Shown here one piece after another: positions 16,366 through 26,100 of a DNA stretch of 64,000 nt. Origin of the DNA: Mariniphaga sp041687215 (GTDB lineage: Bacteria; Bacteroidota; Bacteroidia; Bacteroidales; Prolixibacteraceae); assembly GCF_041687215.1 (NCBI RefSeq), contig NZ_JAWLCI010000002.1, positions 124,001 to 188,000 of the forward strand, read 5' to 3'. The position numbers were made by a program, and so were the translations under genes. Numbering within the stretch: position 1 is the stretch's first letter; each line of letters begins with the position of its first letter. The notes under the pieces were generated by a model that had not been told where the DNA came from, made no database searches, and saw only the letters and a list, made by a program, of their open reading frames with translations.

Positions 16366-18147
16366 TTATTTGTAGAGTGGTCCAAAATTTTGGCAGGCGC
16401 GGTAATCCGACCCTTCCTTGTCTTCACCAAAAGCGTTCCATGCACTGGGTCTGAAAATTTTATCTTCATCCACGTTGTGCATGCAAACAGGAATGCGCAA
16501 AATAGAAGCCAGAGTAATTAAATCGGCGCCAATGTGCCCGTAACTGATGGCTCCGTGATTGGCCCCCCAATTTGCCATTACCGAATACACATCCTTAAAC
16601 GCTCCTTTTCCTGTAAGCCGCGGTACAAACCATGTGGTTGGCCAGGTAGGATCGGTGCGGTTGTCCAAAACTTGGTGAACAGCGTCCTCAATATCGGCAG
16701 TGTAACCTTCGGCAATTTGCATAACCGGACCCTGCCCTTTTACCAGGTTTATGCGCGACATGGTAACCGGCATTTGTCCGGCGGTTTTAAACTGACTGGA
16801 ATAGCCTCCGCCCCGGAAGTAACCCTTATTGCCCGGACAAAAACGAGTATTTTCCAGGCAGCGCTTAACATCTTCTTCATTCACATCCCAATAGGGTTTC
16901 ATTACTGAATTTCCATCGGCGTCGAGTTGCTGACCAGTGGCATCCAGCGTTGTGGCACCCGAATTAATCAAGTGAATAATGCCGTCTTTAGCAATGCCGG
17001 TCAGTTCTTTCTCGGTTACACGCTTAACGGCTTCGGGGCTCCAGTAAGTGCGCACATCAGAAAAAATCTGCGCGGTATTGGTTAGCAGGTGACCAAACAG
17101 CATGGGTACCGCGTTTAAACTATCGTTTTCGGTAGCAAATACAAACGCTTCGCGGATTCCATTCCAGTCGAAAGATGTATTTAAAAACACTTCCGAAAAA
17201 TCTCCGTTGGGATAATAATCAGTCCACTGGCGCTGCCCCTGGAAACCACCTGCAATGGCATTTCTGCCCAACGCTTCTTCACCAAATCCGGCTTCCTTCA
17301 GTTTTGGGTTGCCTATCATCAGGTCGCGAAAAATCAGGGTCATTTTCACCACAATTTCCCATTCCCAGTCTTTACGTGCGCGGTCGCTTTGATTTTCCAA
17401 GGCATTGCGATCTTCACCTTCCAAACAATTTTCGCGAGTCCATTTCAGCGCTTTTTCGTATTCTTCCTTATCATAAATCTCCTCATCAATTCGCCGCTTC
17501 ACTTCTGTCATATCCACAAATTCGGTGCGCATGCCCAAATAATCCTGAAAAAAGTCGGGATTTACCATGGAACCGGCAATACCCATTGAAGTGTAACCCA
17601 GTGAAAGATAGGATTTACCTTTCATTTGTGCCGCCGCCAGTGCAGCTTTCACAAAGCGTAATATTTTTTCCTGAACGTCTTCAGGGATGGATTCATCACC
17701 GGCATCCTGCACATCGCGGCCATAAATGCCAAAAGCAGGCAATCCTTTTTGTGTGTATCCCGCTAACGCAGCAGCCAGGTAAACTGCTCCGGGACGTTCG
17801 GTGCCGTTGAATCCCCAAACCGCTTTCGGAATCAAAGGATTGGAATCCATCACTTCAGTTCCGTAACACCAGCAGGGAGTTACCGTTAACGAAACCCCAA
17901 CTCCTTCGCGTTCAAACTGGTCGGCACACATGGCCGCTTCGGCCACTCCGCCAATGGTGGTGTCCGAAATTACGCATTCCACTTCTTCCCCGCCCGGAAA
18001 ACGTAAATTTTCTTCAATGAGCCGGGCTGCGGCTTTGGCCATATTCATGGTTTGCACTTCGAGTGACTCGCGCACGCCACGTTCCCGTCCGTCAATCACC
18101 GGACGAATTCCCACTTTGGGCAGTCTTCCTATTAATCTGTTTGCCAT
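16366..18147 (-). CDS. fucI: L-fucose isomerase
   Basis: 593 residues, close to the 591 of the E. coli enzyme, and complete from MANRLIGRLPKVGIRPVIDGR to the end. It converts L-fucose to L-fuculose in the cytoplasm (and often D-arabinose to D-ribulose), using Mn2+. Recognisable segments are TPCWCYGTEVMD, GFNGTERPGAVYLAAALAGY, FGIYGRDVQDAGD, SLGYTSMGIAGSMVN, and the C-terminal ANWGANHGAISYGHIGADL. I did not map the Mn ligands individually. No fuculokinase, aldolase or fucose permease is adjacent, so the rest of the pathway must lie elsewhere or be outside the window. A strong terminator follows the gene. Confidence 0.95.
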   Translation of the reverse strand: MANRLIGRLPKVGIRPVIDGRERGVRESLEVQTMNMAKAAARLIEENLRFPGGEEVECVISDTTIGGVAEAAMCADQFEREGVGVSLTVTPCWCYGTEVMDSNPLIPKAVWGFNGTERPGAVYLAAALAGYTQKGLPAFGIYGRDVQDAGDESIPEDVQEKILRFVKAALAAAQMKGKSYLSLGYTSMGIAGSMVNPDFFQDYLGMRTEFVDMTEVKRRIDEEIYDKEEYEKALKWTRENCLEGEDRNALENQSDRARKDWEWEIVVKMTLIFRDLMIGNPKLKEAGFGEEALGRNAIAGGFQGQRQWTDYYPNGDFSEVFLNTSFDWNGIREAFVFATENDSLNAVPMLFGHLLTNTAQIFSDVRTYWSPEAVKRVTEKELTGIAKDGIIHLINSGATTLDATGQQLDADGNSVMKPYWDVNEEDVKRCLENTRFCPGNKGYFRGGGYSSQFKTAGQMPVTMSRINLVKGQGPVMQIAEGYTADIEDAVHQVLDNRTDPTWPTTWFVPRLTGKGAFKDVYSVMANWGANHGAISYGHIGADLITLASILRIPVCMHNVDEDKIFRPSAWNAFGEDKEGSDYRACQNFGPLYK

Positions 18148-18208
18148 CTTTAAATTATTTTTTGAATAAATGATTTCACTTAAATAGTTATCTGTAATCT
18201 GTAATCAT

Positions 18209-18310
18209 CAACTTCCCGCTTCCCAGCCTGCCTGCCGGTAGACGTCTTCCGTCTTCTGACTTCCGACTTCTCCCATAGGGATGCCTTCGGCACAACTTCC
18301 AACTTCTTCC
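18209..18310. repeat. Low-complexity CTTCC/GACTTC repeat tract
   Basis: The region between the divergent fucI and peroxiredoxin genes carries irregular reiterations of 'cttcc', 'acttcc' and 'gtcttc' words (for example GACTTCCGACTTCTCCC), interrupted by GCCTGCCTGCCGG. A comparable degenerate tract of another word occurs near 47740-47880. It does not encode a protein. It may be a decayed interspersed repeat. Confidence 0.5.
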
Positions 18311-18427
18311 CATTTTACTGTGCTGAACTGTGCTGCAATTTAGAAATAAATTTGAAACCCGGAAAATGTTCCAAAACATTTTTTTAAAACTCCTGTTGTT
18401 TAAATACAAAAGGAAATAATTAAACAA

Positions 18428-18895
18428 ATGAATAAAATAAAAGAAGGAGATATTATTCCGGATTTCAAATTAAAGAACCAGTTTGGAGAACAAGTAATTA
18501 TTTCAGATTTTATTGGGAAAAAGAGCCTGGTTTTGTTCTTCTACCCTAAAGACGATACACCGGGTTGTACGAGGGAAGCCTGCTCTTTTCGCGATCATTA
18601 TGAAACTTTTTTAGATGCCGGGGCTGAAGTCATCGGAATCAGCGGGCAATCGGTTGAAAGTCATAAAAATTTCGCAGAAAAACACAACCTGAAATACCAC
18701 CTTCTCAGCGACAAAGGCAACAAAGTACGAAAACTGTTTGGTGTGCCCGCCAACCTTTTTGGTCTGCTACACGGCAGGGTAACCTACGTGGCGGATAAAT
18801 CGGGGAAGATAATTTACATTTTCAACTCGCAAATGCAGGTGGAAAAACATGTAGAAGAGGCATTAAAAGCGCTGAATGAATCAACAGAACTTTAA
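18428..18895 (+). CDS. bcp: Thioredoxin-dependent peroxiredoxin (BCP/PrxQ)
   Basis: 155 residues, one AhpC-TSA/thioredoxin fold domain. The active site YPKDDTPGCTREACSFRD has the peroxidatic Cys at C47 and the likely resolving Cys at C52, five residues later, as in PrxQ proteins with an intramolecular disulfide. It reduces hydrogen peroxide and organic hydroperoxides in the cytoplasm with electrons from thioredoxin. It stands alone on the plus strand. Its stop is one base from the convergent PUA-like gene, so there is no room for a separate terminator. Confidence 0.94.
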   Translation: MNKIKEGDIIPDFKLKNQFGEQVIISDFIGKKSLVLFFYPKDDTPGCTREACSFRDHYETFLDAGAEVIGISGQSVESHKNFAEKHNLKYHLLSDKGNKVRKLFGVPANLFGLLHGRVTYVADKSGKIIYIFNSQMQVEKHVEEALKALNESTEL

Positions 18896-18896
18896 T

Positions 18897-19319
18897 CTAT
18901 TTCACCTTTTCTATATTCTCAACTGGCAGCCAGTCGTCCATATTTCCAAAATCGGAACGGTTAAATTTAAAATGACTCAGGTTTTCAAATTTCTCAACTT
19001 CAACCAGCGTTAAAAAACGTTTTCCTGCAAACCGTTTCAGTAAACCGCTGTTCAACCTTAATTTCGACTGGTTTTCCGCCACCACTTTTTCTGATTCATT
19101 TTTTGTAAGTTTTTCTGAAAAAAATACTCTTTTTATCTGGGCTTTTCCTTTGATTAAACCATCTCCGTTGTTTTCAGCAAAATATAAAACATCCGAAACA
19201 TGCACTCTTCCATAGGGCAATTTTCTGCCCATGGCACCTCTCACAATCATCGTTTTACTGCCATTTTCAAGGTTTTCAAGTTCTTTGGCCCTGGCATCGA
19301 GATAAACAATGTGATCCAT
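18897..19319 (-). CDS. PUA/ASCH-like domain protein
   Basis: About 140 residues from the ATG at 19319 (MDHIVYLDARAKELE); the frame is open to 19406, but that extension looks unlike the family. The pattern LENGSKTMIVRGAMGRKLPYGRVHVSDVLYF, with a later GKAQIKRVFFSEKL segment, resembles ASCH/PUA-like beta-barrels that bind RNA or modified nucleotides. The C-terminal FGNMDDWLPV is also conserved in homologues I recall. No enzymatic residues can be assigned. Function unknown; an RNA-binding role is a family-level inference. Confidence 0.6.
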   Translation of the reverse strand: MDHIVYLDARAKELENLENGSKTMIVRGAMGRKLPYGRVHVSDVLYFAENNGDGLIKGKAQIKRVFFSEKLTKNESEKVVAENQSKLRLNSGLLKRFAGKRFLTLVEVEKFENLSHFKFNRSDFGNMDDWLPVENIEKVK

Positions 19320-19473
19320 ACTATTGAATTTTTGTCTTTTCAGTTTTGGTATTGGGAAAAGCCAATTTGTTACATATTTGGGCTCAAAATTCCATTCCTT
19401 CTTCAAAAAAAAGGATTCTTAAACGCGATATTTGGAATTGTTTCATTTAATTTCGTCCTTAAACTATCTGAAC

Positions 19474-21195
19474 ATGAAAAGAAGAAGTTTTATTGAAATC
19501 GTTTCAGCCAGCGGAGGAGTTGCTATAATTGGCTCTCCCTTGATCATAAACGCTGAGCAAACAAAAACCCGGGAAAAAAAATTTTCGAAACCAAAAGAAC
19601 TTTCAGCAGATGTGATTATTGCAGGTGGAAGTTTGGGAGGTTGTGCCGCTGCCATTGCCGCATGCAGAAACGGATTAAATGTAATTATAACCGAGGAAAC
19701 CGACTGGATTGGCGGCCAGGTTTCGCAGCAGGGTGTGCCGCCTGATGAACACCGCTGGATTGAAACACACGGCGCACCGGCATCTTACCGTGATTTTCGA
19801 AACAGAATCAGAAATTTTTATAAACGAAACTACCCGTTGACAGAGGAAGCTAAAAACCGGGAATTTCTCAATCCCGGCGATGGTTCGGTTTCCAGACTTT
19901 GCCACGAACCGCGTGTGGCAGTGGCTGTATTGAATGAAATGCTGGCGTCGTACATGAGTTCAGGGAAGTTGAAAATTCTGACGGATTACAAAATTAAAAC
20001 AGCCAATGTTTACAGAGACAAAGTGCGCGCCGTTGAAGCCCTAAATCTGAAAAATGGCAACTCACTTGTTTTATCAGCTCCGTATTTTATTGATGCCACT
20101 GAGTGTGGCGATTTGCTTCCACTTACCGGAGCTGAATACATTACCGGAACCGAAGCAAAAAGTGAAACCGCCGAGTTGCATGCTCCCGAAAAGGTAAACC
20201 CGGAAAACAACCAGGCTTTTACCATGTGTTTTGCCATGGATTACCAACCCGGCGCAAACAACGTGATTGACCGTCCGGCAGATTATAATTTCTGGAAAAA
20301 TTATGTACCCCAAATGAATCCGCCATGGGCGGGCAAACTGCTTGAACTAAACTATTCAAACCCGCGTACGCTGGAGCCAAAAAACCTCGGATTTCACCCG
20401 GAAGGAAAACCAACGGGAGATTTGCTTAACTTATGGAATTACCGGCGAATCATCAACAAAAATAATTTTCTTCCGGGAACTTACGACGGCGATACTACCA
20501 TTGTGAACTGGCCGCAAAACGACTATTTCCCGGGAAACATTATCGATGTAAGCGACGAAGAATTTAAAAAGCATATTGAAGCTTCAAAACAATTAAGTCT
20601 GTCGCTGTTTTACTGGCTCCAAACCGAAGCGCCCCGGCCCGACGATGGATTGGGCTGGCCCGGCTTGCGACTGCGTGGTGATTTAATGGGAACCCAGGAT
20701 GGTTTGGCCAAATATCCGTACATCAGGGAATCCAGAAGGATTAAAGCCGTTTTTACCGTTTTGGAAGAACATGTGGGAGCCGAAAACCGCAAACTCGTAG
20801 CCGGAGAGGAAGCCGGAAAAAATGCCGCCGATTTTTACGACAGCGTGGGAATTGGGTATTACCACATAGACCTGCACCCCAGCAGTGCCGGCGATAATTA
20901 CATTGATTTTGCATCCCTGCCGTTTCAGATTCCGTTGGGAGCATTATTACCCGAACGCATGAACAACCTGCTGCCGGCTAACAAAAACATTGGCACCACG
21001 CATATTACCAACGGTTGTTATCGTCTGCACCCGGTTGAATGGAGCATAGGCGAAGCGGTTGGGTCGCTCATTGCTTTTTCCGAAAAGAAAAAAGTGCCAC
21101 CGCGAGTTGTTCGGGAGAAAACTGAACTCTTGAAAGAATTTCAGCAATGGATTCGGAAACAGGGACTGGAAACGCACTGGCCAAAATCAGTTTAA
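19474..21195 (+). CDS. Exported FAD-dependent oxidoreductase (Tat-like signal)
   Basis: About 573 residues from the ATG at 19474, chosen because it begins a twin-arginine-like signal (KRRSFIEIVSASGG). It belongs to the FAD_oxidored (PF12831-type) family. A Rossmann dinucleotide site, VIIAGGSLGGCAAA (GGSLGG about 51-56), is followed by DWIGGQVSQQG, a FIDATECGDLLPLTGAEY segment and a C-terminal HITNGCYRLHPVEWSIGEA substrate/FAD closure. The substrate is unknown. It sits 87 nt before the ECF sigma gene, at the edge of the SusC/SusD locus that encodes five further oxidoreductases of this broad family. It is distinct in sequence from the other five and probably performs its own step. Confidence 0.85.
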   Translation: MKRRSFIEIVSASGGVAIIGSPLIINAEQTKTREKKFSKPKELSADVIIAGGSLGGCAAAIAACRNGLNVIITEETDWIGGQVSQQGVPPDEHRWIETHGAPASYRDFRNRIRNFYKRNYPLTEEAKNREFLNPGDGSVSRLCHEPRVAVAVLNEMLASYMSSGKLKILTDYKIKTANVYRDKVRAVEALNLKNGNSLVLSAPYFIDATECGDLLPLTGAEYITGTEAKSETAELHAPEKVNPENNQAFTMCFAMDYQPGANNVIDRPADYNFWKNYVPQMNPPWAGKLLELNYSNPRTLEPKNLGFHPEGKPTGDLLNLWNYRRIINKNNFLPGTYDGDTTIVNWPQNDYFPGNIIDVSDEEFKKHIEASKQLSLSLFYWLQTEAPRPDDGLGWPGLRLRGDLMGTQDGLAKYPYIRESRRIKAVFTVLEEHVGAENRKLVAGEEAGKNAADFYDSVGIGYYHIDLHPSSAGDNYIDFASLPFQIPLGALLPERMNNLLPANKNIGTTHITNGCYRLHPVEWSIGEAVGSLIAFSEKKKVPPRVVREKTELLKEFQQWIRKQGLETHWPKSV

Positions 21196-21282
21196 AAGTA
21201 TTTGAAAGGAAATAACCCAAGGTTGCCATTCCTATCCTGAAAATGATTTAAATTCGCCATTAAGGAATAAAGAGAAAAATTA

Positions 21283-21870
21283 ATGAATTCACTTGAAAAG
21301 GCTTTGATAGATTCCATTAAAAAAGGGAATCATAAATCCTTTGAGTTGGTTTTTAAAACTTACTACGGTAAATTGTGTGTTTACGCTTTTGATTACACCA
21401 AACAAATGGAAACCGCCGAAGACCTGGTGAAAGACTTTTTTGTCGATTTTTGGGGCAACCGCGAAAGAATCTCTGTGAATTCATCGCTTTCCGGGTACCT
21501 TTTCCGATCGGTCCATAACGCATGCATCAATTACCTGCAACGCGTTAAAGAGAAAAACAAAATCGCATTGGTTGATGATTTCACTTCTATTGAAATAAAA
21601 CTTAAAAATCCTTATTCTGAGGAATATCCAATTGGGAATATTTTTGCTAAAGAACTGGAAGAACAATTAAACGGTGTTATTGAACAGCTTCCTGCGCAGT
21701 GCAAAGAAATTTTTGTGCTTAGCCGGGTTGAAGGATTACCACACAAAAAAATTGCAAAAAAACTAAACATCTCTGAAAACACAGTTAAAGTACAAATTTT
21801 CAGAGCATTATGCAAACTCAAAGCAGCCATTCTTCCGGCTTTTATTTATTTATTTTCATTTTTTAGCTAA
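21283..21870 (+). CDS. ECF RNA polymerase sigma factor (FecI/RpoE-like)
   Basis: 195 residues with sigma region 2 (FELVFKTYYGKLCVYAFDY, then TAEDLVKDFFVDFWGNRE) and region 4 (EQLPAQCKEIFVLSRVEG followed by the helix-turn-helix KKIAKKLNISENTVKVQI). Region 3 is absent, as in ECF sigma factors. It is followed by a FecR-like anti-sigma gene and then an STN-containing SusC. In Bacteroidota this trio forms a trans-envelope relay: substrate binding at SusC signals through FecR to release the sigma factor and induce the locus. The likely targets are the susCD genes and neighbouring oxidoreductases. Confidence 0.92.
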   Translation: MNSLEKALIDSIKKGNHKSFELVFKTYYGKLCVYAFDYTKQMETAEDLVKDFFVDFWGNRERISVNSSLSGYLFRSVHNACINYLQRVKEKNKIALVDDFTSIEIKLKNPYSEEYPIGNIFAKELEEQLNGVIEQLPAQCKEIFVLSRVEGLPHKKIAKKLNISENTVKVQIFRALCKLKAAILPAFIYLFSFFS

Positions 21871-21934
21871 TTTTTTTTGAATCCCTGTAATACCTCTCTC
21901 TTAAAATTGTGTCAATAATTACAGAAACCAATAA

Positions 21935-23059
21935 ATGGAAAAGAACTTGAACATATCGTTGAACGAGAAAAAAGCCCTCATTGATTATTTTTCTGGTCAT
22001 CTCTCTGCTGAAGATTCAAAAATTCTCAGTAACTGGCTCGAAAAAAGTGAGGCAAATAAACTACTCTTCGACCAACTTTCAGATATTTGGCAATCTGTAA
22101 ACTTCGTGAAGTACCATGACAAAATTGATATTGAAAAAGCCTGGGAAGAAATAGAGGTACAATTAAACCGAAATTCAAATTCAGTAATTCAAATCTGGTT
22201 AAAATGGACAAAAATTGCTGCCATTTTTATATTGGTATTCGTTTTAGGCGGAATTGGCCATTATTTTTTAAGTCAGAAACCTGAACCAAATCAATCCCAA
22301 CTACTTGTAGAATACGTGGCACCCCTGGGGTCTCGGTCCTTTATTAAAATGTCTGATGGAAGCAAAATCTGGTTGAATGCAGGGACAACTCTTTCATACA
22401 AACATACATTTGGGAACACCCACCGCGAAGTGATCCTTTCGGGCGAAGCTTATTTCGAGATCGCAAAAAATCCTGATATTCCCTTTGTGGTTCAAACCAG
22501 CGACATCAGCATCACAGCCCTCGGAACCCAGTTTAATGTAAAGGCCTATGCCGAAGAAAAAACCATTGAAACCACCCTGATTGAAGGGTCGGTAAAGCTG
22601 GAGGGCAACAAATTTAAACTTGCTGAGGATGTGATTCTTAATGGAAAGGAAAAAGCAGTTTTTACAAAACAAAACCGAACCCTTGATTTAGCCGATGAAA
22701 ACCAACCTTCAACAGAAAATGAAACAGAACCCAAACAAAAATCAGAACTAAGAATTATCACCTCCATAGAACCTGATCCGATTATTTCGTGGAAAGATGA
22801 AAGATGGTTAATTAATAACGAAAAATTAAGTTCGCTTTCCCAAAAACTTGAGCGCAGGTATGCAGTAAATTTCATTTTCGATAATGAATTGCTGAAAGAT
22901 TACTCATTTGGTGGTACGCTTGAAGATGAAACACTGGAACAGGTTTTGGATGCCATTTGCTCAAGTTCACCCATTAAATATTTAATTGAAGGAAAAACGG
23001 TGTATATTATGCCTGATAAACAAAGAATGGATAAATTTAAACATTTGCTTATGAGATAA
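21935..23059 (+). CDS. FecR-family anti-sigma factor
   Basis: 374 residues. A cytoplasmic N-terminal sigma-binding region of about 85 residues (SGHLSAEDSKILSNWLEKS) is followed by one membrane helix near residues 88-112 (KIAAIFILVFVLGGIGHYF). The periplasmic FecR domain has VAPLGSRSFIKMSDGSKIWLNAGT and GEAYFEIAKNPDIPFVVQT, and a C-terminal STN-like segment carries LSQKLERRYAVNFIF. It restrains the ECF sigma factor encoded upstream and receives the signal from the STN domain of the SusC encoded downstream. The gene order sigma, anti-sigma, susC, susD is canonical. Confidence 0.92.
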   Translation: MEKNLNISLNEKKALIDYFSGHLSAEDSKILSNWLEKSEANKLLFDQLSDIWQSVNFVKYHDKIDIEKAWEEIEVQLNRNSNSVIQIWLKWTKIAAIFILVFVLGGIGHYFLSQKPEPNQSQLLVEYVAPLGSRSFIKMSDGSKIWLNAGTTLSYKHTFGNTHREVILSGEAYFEIAKNPDIPFVVQTSDISITALGTQFNVKAYAEEKTIETTLIEGSVKLEGNKFKLAEDVILNGKEKAVFTKQNRTLDLADENQPSTENETEPKQKSELRIITSIEPDPIISWKDERWLINNEKLSSLSQKLERRYAVNFIFDNELLKDYSFGGTLEDETLEQVLDAICSSSPIKYLIEGKTVYIMPDKQRMDKFKHLLMR

Positions 23060-23078
23060 AAACTATCAAATTAAAAAA

Positions 23079-23100
23079 GGGAGATCCGGTTAGACCTCCC
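23079..23100 (+). promoter_or_regulatory. Hairpin between the anti-sigma and susC genes
   Basis: GGGAGATC (23079-23086) pairs with GACCTCCC (23093-23100) with one mismatch and a 6-nt loop. No T tract follows, so it is more likely an mRNA-processing or attenuating hairpin than a full terminator. It could lower or set the ratio of the regulatory and uptake genes. Confidence 0.35.
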
Positions 23101-23117
23101 AAATTCCGTGTTAATTC

Positions 23118-23150
23118 ATGTTGCAACATATTGGTAGTATGTGTGCAACA
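23118..23150. promoter_or_regulatory. Palindrome upstream of susC
   Basis: ATGTTGCAACAT (23118-23129) is a perfect 12-bp palindrome. The half TGTTGCA recurs inverted at 23144-23150 (TGCAACA), so the whole block also folds into an imperfect stem. It lies 28 nt before the susC ATG and could be an operator or part of the leader RNA. Confidence 0.4.
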
Positions 23151-23177
23151 CATTTTAAACCTTAACGATTCAAAAAT

Positions 23178-26100
23178 ATGAAAAAAATTTTTATGGAACT
23201 GTCTCATCCTTATAAACGAGACATAAAAAAGGTTTTACTTATGACAAAACTAACATTCTTTCTAAGCGTATTTTTGGTTTTGCAAATGTCTGCAAGCGTG
23301 TATTCACAAACGCGCCTGTCTGTTGAATCCAAAAATAAAACAGTAAAAGAGGTACTTTGGGACATAGAAAAGCAAAGTGAGTTTCGTTTCTTTTACAATG
23401 AAGACTTTGTAGATATGAAACGCAGGGTCGGTTTTAACATTCAAAATGAAACCATCCACGAAATCATGGATAAGCTTTTCGATCCATCAAAGATTACCTA
23501 CAAAATTGCCGAGAATAATTTGATTGTAATTATTCCCGATGTAAGTCAGCAACCACAGACTATTAGAGGTCGGGTAACCGACAATAACAATCAACCTCTG
23601 CCAGGTGTTACGGTAATGGTAAAAGGTACTACACAAGGCACTGTAACCAATAATGCCGGTGAATATACCCTCTCGAACATTCCCGAGGATGCCACTCTGG
23701 TTTTTTCGTTTGTTGGGATGTTGACACAGGAGGCGGTTATTGGGAACCAGACGAGCATTAATATGGTAATGCAGGAAGATGTAATTGGAATTGAAGAGGT
23801 GGTAGCTATAGGTTACGGTACCATGAAAAAATCGGATTTAACCGGTTCTGTGTCACAAGTTAAGTCAGAAACACTTGAATCTGTTCCTGTTTATAACATG
23901 GAACAAGCTTTAAAAGTTGGGGCTGCCGGTGTAAGGGTTACTCAAAATTCGGGTATTCCCGGCGGAAGAATTGAAGTTCGTATTCGTGGTGGGAACTCAA
24001 TGATTGGTGACAACCAGCCATTATATGTAGTTGACGGATTTCCTGTAACAGGTGGAATAAACTTTCTTAACCCTTCCGATATTGAATCAGTTGATATTTT
24101 AAAAGATGCCTCAGCGACTGCTATTTATGGTTCAAGAGGTGCCAATGGGGTAGTTCTCATTACATCAAAAAGAGGAAAACTCGGACAAAAAAGCAGAATA
24201 GAAGTAAACAGCTTTTATGGAATTCAACAGGAAGTTAACCGGTTTGATGTACTCGAGGCAAGAGACTATGCTATTATTGCCAATGAGTGGTTAAAAAACC
24301 AGGGGTTAGAGCCTTTTTTCAATCCGGATCAGGTAGAAAATCCCGGAACTGATTGGCAGGATGTTATTTTCAGAACATCTCCCATACATAATCACACCGT
24401 TACCTTTACAGGAAGTTCCGAAAAAACCAGGTATTCCTTTTCAGGAAATTATTACGATCAGGAAGGGATAATGATTAATTCGGGAGTTAAACGAGGTTCA
24501 GCAAGGCTAAACCTTGATCATGAAATGAACAACTGGCTAACGATGGGCGTAAACATACAATTATCAAGAAGGGAGCGATTTTTTGTCAGTTCGGATAACG
24601 GATATCGTGGGCAAGGATTATTGTCAGCCGCAGCATCAGCTCCTCCTACACTACCTGTTTATGACGAAAATGGCCTGCCCTACCAAATTGAGCAGGAATA
24701 CAACTTTGGGTCAGCAGACATGCGAAATCCTTTGATTTACGCATCAGCTAAAAACCGTTCTTTTGCAAACAGTGTTTTGGGAAATTCAACCTTCGACATT
24801 AAAATAACACCGGATTTATCTTTCAGAACACTTCTGGGGTTGCAATACGATTATGGGTTAGGCGATAATTTTACACCTATTATTTATAGCAGCGACCGTG
24901 GTTCTGCATCAGTAAGTAACTCATACAGCAATTCATTCCTGAATGAAAATACATTAACTTACGCAAAAGTATTCAATGAAATTCATAATTTGAATTTAGT
25001 TGGTGGTTATACATACCAAACCAGTATGTTTCGCAATTCAAGTATAGGAGTTAGCGGTTTTGCAAATAACACCACTGAGAATTATGATTTGTCGGCTGCA
25101 GAAACTATTGGTAACCCCAATTCAGGATATTCTGACTGGACCCTGGCGTCTTTCCTCTCAAGAGTAAATTACTCATACAATGACAAATATATGATAACAG
25201 CAAGTATCAGGGCAGACGGTTCTTCACGTTTTGGTGCCGACCATAAATGGGGATATTTCCCGTCTGCAGCATTGGCATGGCGTGTTTCTGAGGAGTCATT
25301 TATGCAGAATGTTACCGTTGTAAACAGCCTTAAAATGAGGGCCAGTTATGGAATAACCGGAAATACTGCACTTAGTCCTTATCAATCGCTCAACAGGTTA
25401 TCTTCTGTTAAATTTATTTATGCAAATCAGGCTGATGTTATTGGATTTGTTCCAACAGGCATTTCAAACAGCGACTTAAGATGGGAATCTACAGGCCAAT
25501 TGGATTTAGGATTTGATTTAAATATACTGGACGACAGGTTAAGGTTTGTTTTTGATTATTACAAAAAGAATACAAAAGACCTGCTGGCTTCGGTTCCGCT
25601 TCCTCCATCTGTTGGCTTCGGTTCAATTCTTCAAAACCTGGGGGAAATACAAAACCAGGGAATTGAATTAAGTGTGAATGCCGATATTTTAAGAAGGGGA
25701 TTCAACTGGAATGCATCTGCACAAATTTCTGCAAACAGAAATGAAGTAATTGAGATTGCCGGCGACAGTGATATTTTTGGTGCTGAACAAGGAGCCGCCT
25801 GGCCAAGTACCAATATTGCAAGAGTTGGAGAACCATTAGGGGCATTTTACGGATTACTTGAAGATGGGCTGGATGAAAATGGTTTTATTAAATACCAGGA
25901 CGTAAGTGGTCCCGATGGAGAACCCGATGGCGTTATAAATGCGTTGGACAGGGTTATTCTTGGAAGTTACCATCCCGATTTTATTTATGGTTTTACATCT
26001 GATTTTAAATACAAAGATTTTGAATTGAACATTATCCTGGAAGGAGTATATGGAAATGAAATTTTCAATGCAACAAACGGTACAAACTTAAACTCATTCC

